Notes under the pieces: generated by a model
The model's database searches: none
What the model was told of the DNA's origin: nothing
The model's input: the letters and a program-made list of their open reading frames with translations, nothing else
Shown: positions 7,054 to 10,205 of the stretch, piece by piece
Layout of the letters: each line of letters begins with the position of its first letter
How positions within the stretch are numbered: position 1 is the stretch's first letter
Source of the DNA: an uncultured Bacteroides sp.
GTDB taxonomy: Bacteria; Bacteroidota; Bacteroidia; Bacteroidales; Bacteroidaceae
NCBI GenBank assembly: GCA_905197435.1
Contig: CAJJYX010000120.1
Coordinates: 1 to 10,205 of the forward strand
Reading direction: 5' to 3'
Length of the DNA: 10,205 nucleotides
Position numbers and translations under genes: made by a program

Positions 7054-10000
7054 TTAGTAAGTCAATTTTACACCAACAGACAGCACACGGGATACCGGAT
7101 ATTTCAAAGCATCCCAACCACCGCACTCTGGGTCCATACCTGAATATCCAGTGAATGTAGCCAGATTCTCACCACTGAGGTAGACAGACAAACGGCTGTT
7201 ACGCTCATTCAGATGCGACCAACGACGGAAAGCATCAGTCAAATCATAAGAAAGGGTTACATTCTTTAAGCGTAAATAGGAAGCATTTTCCAAGTACCAG
7301 TCAGAAGCCCTGCTGAAGTTATTATTGGGGTCATTCTTGGACAAGATAGGAATATTGGAACCTGTATTTGTAGGACTCCATGCATTCAGAATCTCTTTAG
7401 AGCGATTGAAATTACCTTCCACATCACTCAATAACATCTGTTTAGCTACATATAAAGCCTTTGCGCCTCCCACACCTTGGAACATAGCGTTGAAAGAGAG
7501 CTTCTTCCAAGTAAATCCCAATGTAAAAGCGAACGTAGTCTTAGGAGTGGCGCTGCCCATATATTGACGGTCTGCATCTGTCAGCTTGCCGTCACCATCC
7601 GTGTCGACGAATTTCAAGTCACCCGGCCGTGCATTAGGCTGAAGAGGATTCCAGTTTCCTTTGTCGTCCGTATAACCGTGAGCCTTGTTCCAAGCAGCCA
7701 CTTCGGCCTCGTTTTGGAAAATGCCATCCGTCTTATAAAGATAGAAAGAGTTGATAGGTTCACCTTCAGCAGTCTGTATCATATAAGGTATAGTACGGAA
7801 AACCTTGTCATTGGTCCATACACCCGGAGTTCCATCCGCATTTTTCACACCTATATCAGAAACCCAATTCTTCAGGTAAGTGAAATTGCCCGATACGAAA
7901 TATGAGAAGTTCTTGTTGACCTTGTCACTCCAGCCGGCCTGAATTTCCAAACCGCGGTTGCGCACCTCTCCCTGATTCACCATCATGGCATTAATACCCA
8001 TGGTAACAGGCCAGTCCATTGTTTGTTCCTGAATCAAATTGAAAGTACGCTTATCAAAATAATCCACCGACAAAGAAAGGCGGTTCTTGAACATCTCCAT
8101 ATCCAAACCCAAGTCCAACTGTTCAGAAGTCTCCCACGTCAAGTTAGGATTCAACGCAATATTATTATAAACGAATGTATTCCAAACCTGGTTAGATTCC
8201 GGTCCATACTGTGCTTGTTCGGTCCATGAACCCTTACTCAGCAAAGCTGATTTATAATTATAAGAAAGAGAACTCAGGTTACCTACACGTCCCCACGAAC
8301 CACGCAGTTTCAACAAGCCGATGAAATCGCTCTTCCGGAAGAACTTCTCGTTCGAAATTTTCCATCCGGCAGTAACAGCCGGGAAGTCACCGTAATTATT
8401 TGCTTTCGGCAGACGGCCTGCATAATCACGACGGAAAGAAGCAGTCAGGAAATAACGGTCATCATAAGAATAGGCCAGACGGCCAATCAATGACACATTC
8501 GCATCCGGGCCGGTCAGATAATCAAGAGCAGAAACAGACCCTGCATACGCCAGATATTGCAAGAATGCAGATTCATCGGCAAAATCCTTTCCGGTCACTT
8601 GCAGCCCCCGGCTTTCATAATGATCTGCTGTAGTAGAGAGCAGGACACCGACTGTATGCTTGCCAAACGAATTGTCATACGTCAATGTGTTCTCCGTCTT
8701 CCAAGCATCCGTACGATAAGTCGTATTCTGGAGGTTATTGGAATTATCCGGCTTGCCTACCTCGTCTCGGATAGGATTGAACTTCTTATAATGATTGCTT
8801 GTCAGATTATAAGTAAAACGGCTGGTAAACTTCAACCCGGGAAGTACATTGGCTATTTCCAGGCTGGTCGTGCTCCAGAGGTCGCTTGTTTTATTATACA
8901 AGTTCTCAGCCTCCAGCAGACGTACCGGATTGACAGCATCACCGTGCGCATCCGCAAAGTTGCTGCCATACTTCTTGATGTATTCGGGATCTTCCGTTGT
9001 AGTGCCACCGTAGCTTCCGTCCAACGGATTGTAGATGGTGGCGCTGGCCGGCATATAGATGGCCGAGAGGATAGGACCCGTATAGGCATCATTACCCGTA
9101 TCCTTGGAACGGCTGCTTGTATTCTGCCATACAAAGTCTTCACTGATACTTACCCACTTGTTCAGCTTCATCTTACCATTATAGCGCAATGCGAGATTCT
9201 TCTTAAAAGTATTAATCAGAACACCCTCGTCATTATCGTAAGCAAAAGAGATACGGCTGGTATAATTCTCCGTACCTACGTTCAAAGCCACATTATGACG
9301 TTGATAGAATGCCGTACGGAAAATGGCGTCCATCCAATCTGTACGGGTAGTGCCTACCCACGGATTCTTCGTCACATCCCAAGCGGGAGGAAGGTCCTGG
9401 CCGGCATTTGCATAAGAACGTTTACGCATCTCTACTTCTTCTTCAGCATTGAGCGGCTCTATCAGATTGGTAGCCTGACGAATACCAAAGGTACCGTCAT
9501 AAGAGAGCGAAGGCGCTCCTTCCTTAGCTTTTTTAGTAGTTACCAGAATGACACCACCTGCACCGGACTGTGCGCCATAGATTGCAGCAGAAGCAGCATC
9601 TTTCAGCACAACAATACTTTCAATGTCATTCATGGAAGCAATCGGGGCACCCGGTACGCCATCCACTACCCAAAGCACATTGTCACCGTCACGTGAGCCT
9701 TGACCACGAATCACGATACTCGGCGTAGAAGTAGGGTCACCGCCATCAGCCGTAATTGTTACGCCTGCCAGCTGTCCCTGAAGCATACTTTCCGTAGAAG
9801 TCACCGGACGCACAGCCAGCTCTTCGGTATTGCTTACCACACCTACAGAAGCCGACAAATCCTGCTTACGCGTCTGGGCTCCATAACCCAAAACAACGAC
9901 CTCATCCAGAAGTTCCGTGTCTTCCTTTAACATCACCATCAAATCTTTTCCAGTCACCGGCACTTCTTGAGAAGTATAACCCACAAAACTGATTATCAGC

Positions 10001-10205
10001 ACATCGCCCTTGGCTGCCGACAATACGAACTTGCCGTCAACGTCCGTAATCACTCCATTAGTTGTTCCTTTCACCAATACATTGGCACCAATCACAGGCT
10101 CGCCAGTCTGATCCTTTACTGTTCCTTTCACAGAAATCTGCTGTGCATAAGCACCTGCCGACAAGAACAGTCCCAACAATAGGGTCAGAATCGTTCGATA
10201 GATTC
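7054..10205 (-). CDS. SusC/RagA family TonB-dependent outer-membrane transporter (5' end outside the window)
   Basis: At least 1049 residues of an outer-membrane glycan importer driven by TonB-ExbBD. The frame stays open to the right edge, and the first complete codons give IYRTILTLLLGLFLSAGAYAQQ, the core of a Sec signal peptide. The true ATG thus lies a few codons beyond 10205, and an in-frame TTG at 10179 is not the start. Domains, numbered from the first full codon: carboxypeptidase-D-regulatory-like domain about 23-90 (VKGTVKDQTGEPVIGANVLV, ending FVGYTSQEV); DEVVVLGYGAQTRKQDLSASV about 100-119; plug domain to about 225 (IVIRGQGS, VLWVVDGVPG, VLKDAASAAIYG); then the beta-barrel with GDLKFVDTDGDGKLTDADRQ near 863-882 and the usual end SGMDPECGGWDALKYPVSR...KLTY. 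There is no STN signalling domain between signal peptide and the first domain, so control through an ECF-sigma/anti-sigma relay is unlikely; a hybrid two-component or SusR-like regulator is more probable (inference). It is paired with SusD downstream. Confidence 0.96.
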   Translation of the reverse strand, partial: IYRTILTLLLGLFLSAGAYAQQISVKGTVKDQTGEPVIGANVLVKGTTNGVITDVDGKFVLSAAKGDVLIISFVGYTSQEVPVTGKDLMVMLKEDTELLDEVVVLGYGAQTRKQDLSASVGVVSNTEELAVRPVTSTESMLQGQLAGVTITADGGDPTSTPSIVIRGQGSRDGDNVLWVVDGVPGAPIASMNDIESIVVLKDAASAAIYGAQSGAGGVILVTTKKAKEGAPSLSYDGTFGIRQATNLIEPLNAEEEVEMRKRSYANAGQDLPPAWDVTKNPWVGTTRTDWMDAIFRTAFYQRHNVALNVGTENYTSRISFAYDNDEGVLINTFKKNLALRYNGKMKLNKWVSISEDFVWQNTSSRSKDTGNDAYTGPILSAIYMPASATIYNPLDGSYGGTTTEDPEYIKKYGSNFADAHGDAVNPVRLLEAENLYNKTSDLWSTTSLEIANVLPGLKFTSRFTYNLTSNHYKKFNPIRDEVGKPDNSNNLQNTTYRTDAWKTENTLTYDNSFGKHTVGVLLSTTADHYESRGLQVTGKDFADESAFLQYLAYAGSVSALDYLTGPDANVSLIGRLAYSYDDRYFLTASFRRDYAGRLPKANNYGDFPAVTAGWKISNEKFFRKSDFIGLLKLRGSWGRVGNLSSLSYNYKSALLSKGSWTEQAQYGPESNQVWNTFVYNNIALNPNLTWETSEQLDLGLDMEMFKNRLSLSVDYFDKRTFNLIQEQTMDWPVTMGINAMMVNQGEVRNRGLEIQAGWSDKVNKNFSYFVSGNFTYLKNWVSDIGVKNADGTPGVWTNDKVFRTIPYMIQTAEGEPINSFYLYKTDGIFQNEAEVAAWNKAHGYTDDKGNWNPLQPNARPGDLKFVDTDGDGKLTDADRQYMGSATPKTTFAFTLGFTWKKLSFNAMFQGVGGAKALYVAKQMLLSDVEGNFNRSKEILNAWSPTNTGSNIPILSKNDPNNNFSRASDWYLENASYLRLKNVTLSYDLTDAFRRWSHLNERNSRLSVYLSGENLATFTGYSGMDPECGGWDALKYPVSRVLSVGVKLTY

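Noticed and set aside
7570..7605. EF-hand or dockerin-like DTDGDGKLTD motif in the SusC barrel
   Set aside because: This calcium-loop-like sequence is usual in SusC-family proteins and does not point to a dockerin or cellulosome part.
8557..9696. 379-codon open frame on the plus strand opposite the SusC gene
   Set aside because: It lies entirely antisense to a clearly recognised SusC sequence, its translation is rich in Ile, Arg, Cys and His with no domain I recognise, and it has no export signal or plausible promoter.
10177..10179. TTG as the start codon of the SusC protein
   Set aside because: The frame continues upstream to the window edge and encodes more of the signal peptide (IYRTILTLL), so the real start is outside the window.

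Overview
The window looks like part of a Bacteroides or Parabacteroides chromosome. It has a SusC/SusD pair, lipoprotein signals of the Bacteroidota type, short AT-rich gaps between co-directional genes with mostly no Shine-Dalgarno sequence, and about 45-48% G+C in the coding stretches I counted. It is a compact polysaccharide utilization locus (PUL) on the minus strand, with the end of an unrelated gene on the plus strand at the left edge.

Read in the direction of transcription (right to left), the order is: a SusC-family TonB-dependent outer-membrane transporter (start beyond the right edge, ends at 7054); a SusD-family surface glycan-binding lipoprotein (7034-5397); a 200-base gap with a strong intrinsic terminator and, just after it, a possible Bacteroides-type promoter; a GH92 alpha-mannosidase with C-terminal chitobiase-type and PA14 domains (5196-2266); an endonuclease/exonuclease/phosphatase-fold (EEP) lipoprotein (2247-1384); and a secreted alkaline-phosphatase-superfamily enzyme (1369-230). 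The last three genes are 14-18 bases apart and look like one operon. A bidirectional terminator at 222-251 closes it and also serves the convergent plus-strand gene, of which only the last 70 codons are present. That gene has the C-terminal motif of an SGNH/GDSL hydrolase.

How the genes may work together (inference): SusC/SusD capture and import a mannose-containing glycan, GH92 releases alpha-mannose, and the two phosphoesterases may remove phosphate groups from the glycan or its products. No regulator and no other glycoside hydrolase is visible; they may lie to the right of the window or elsewhere.

The type of locus is familiar. The points worth a second look are the pairing of a mannosidase with two phosphoesterases, the PA14-bearing GH92 enzyme, a sharp drop in G+C inside the phosphatase gene near position 365, and a stop codon placed inside a shared terminator hairpin. 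No RNA genes, CRISPR arrays, insertion sequences or replication origins were seen. No stretch over 300 bases lacks a gene.
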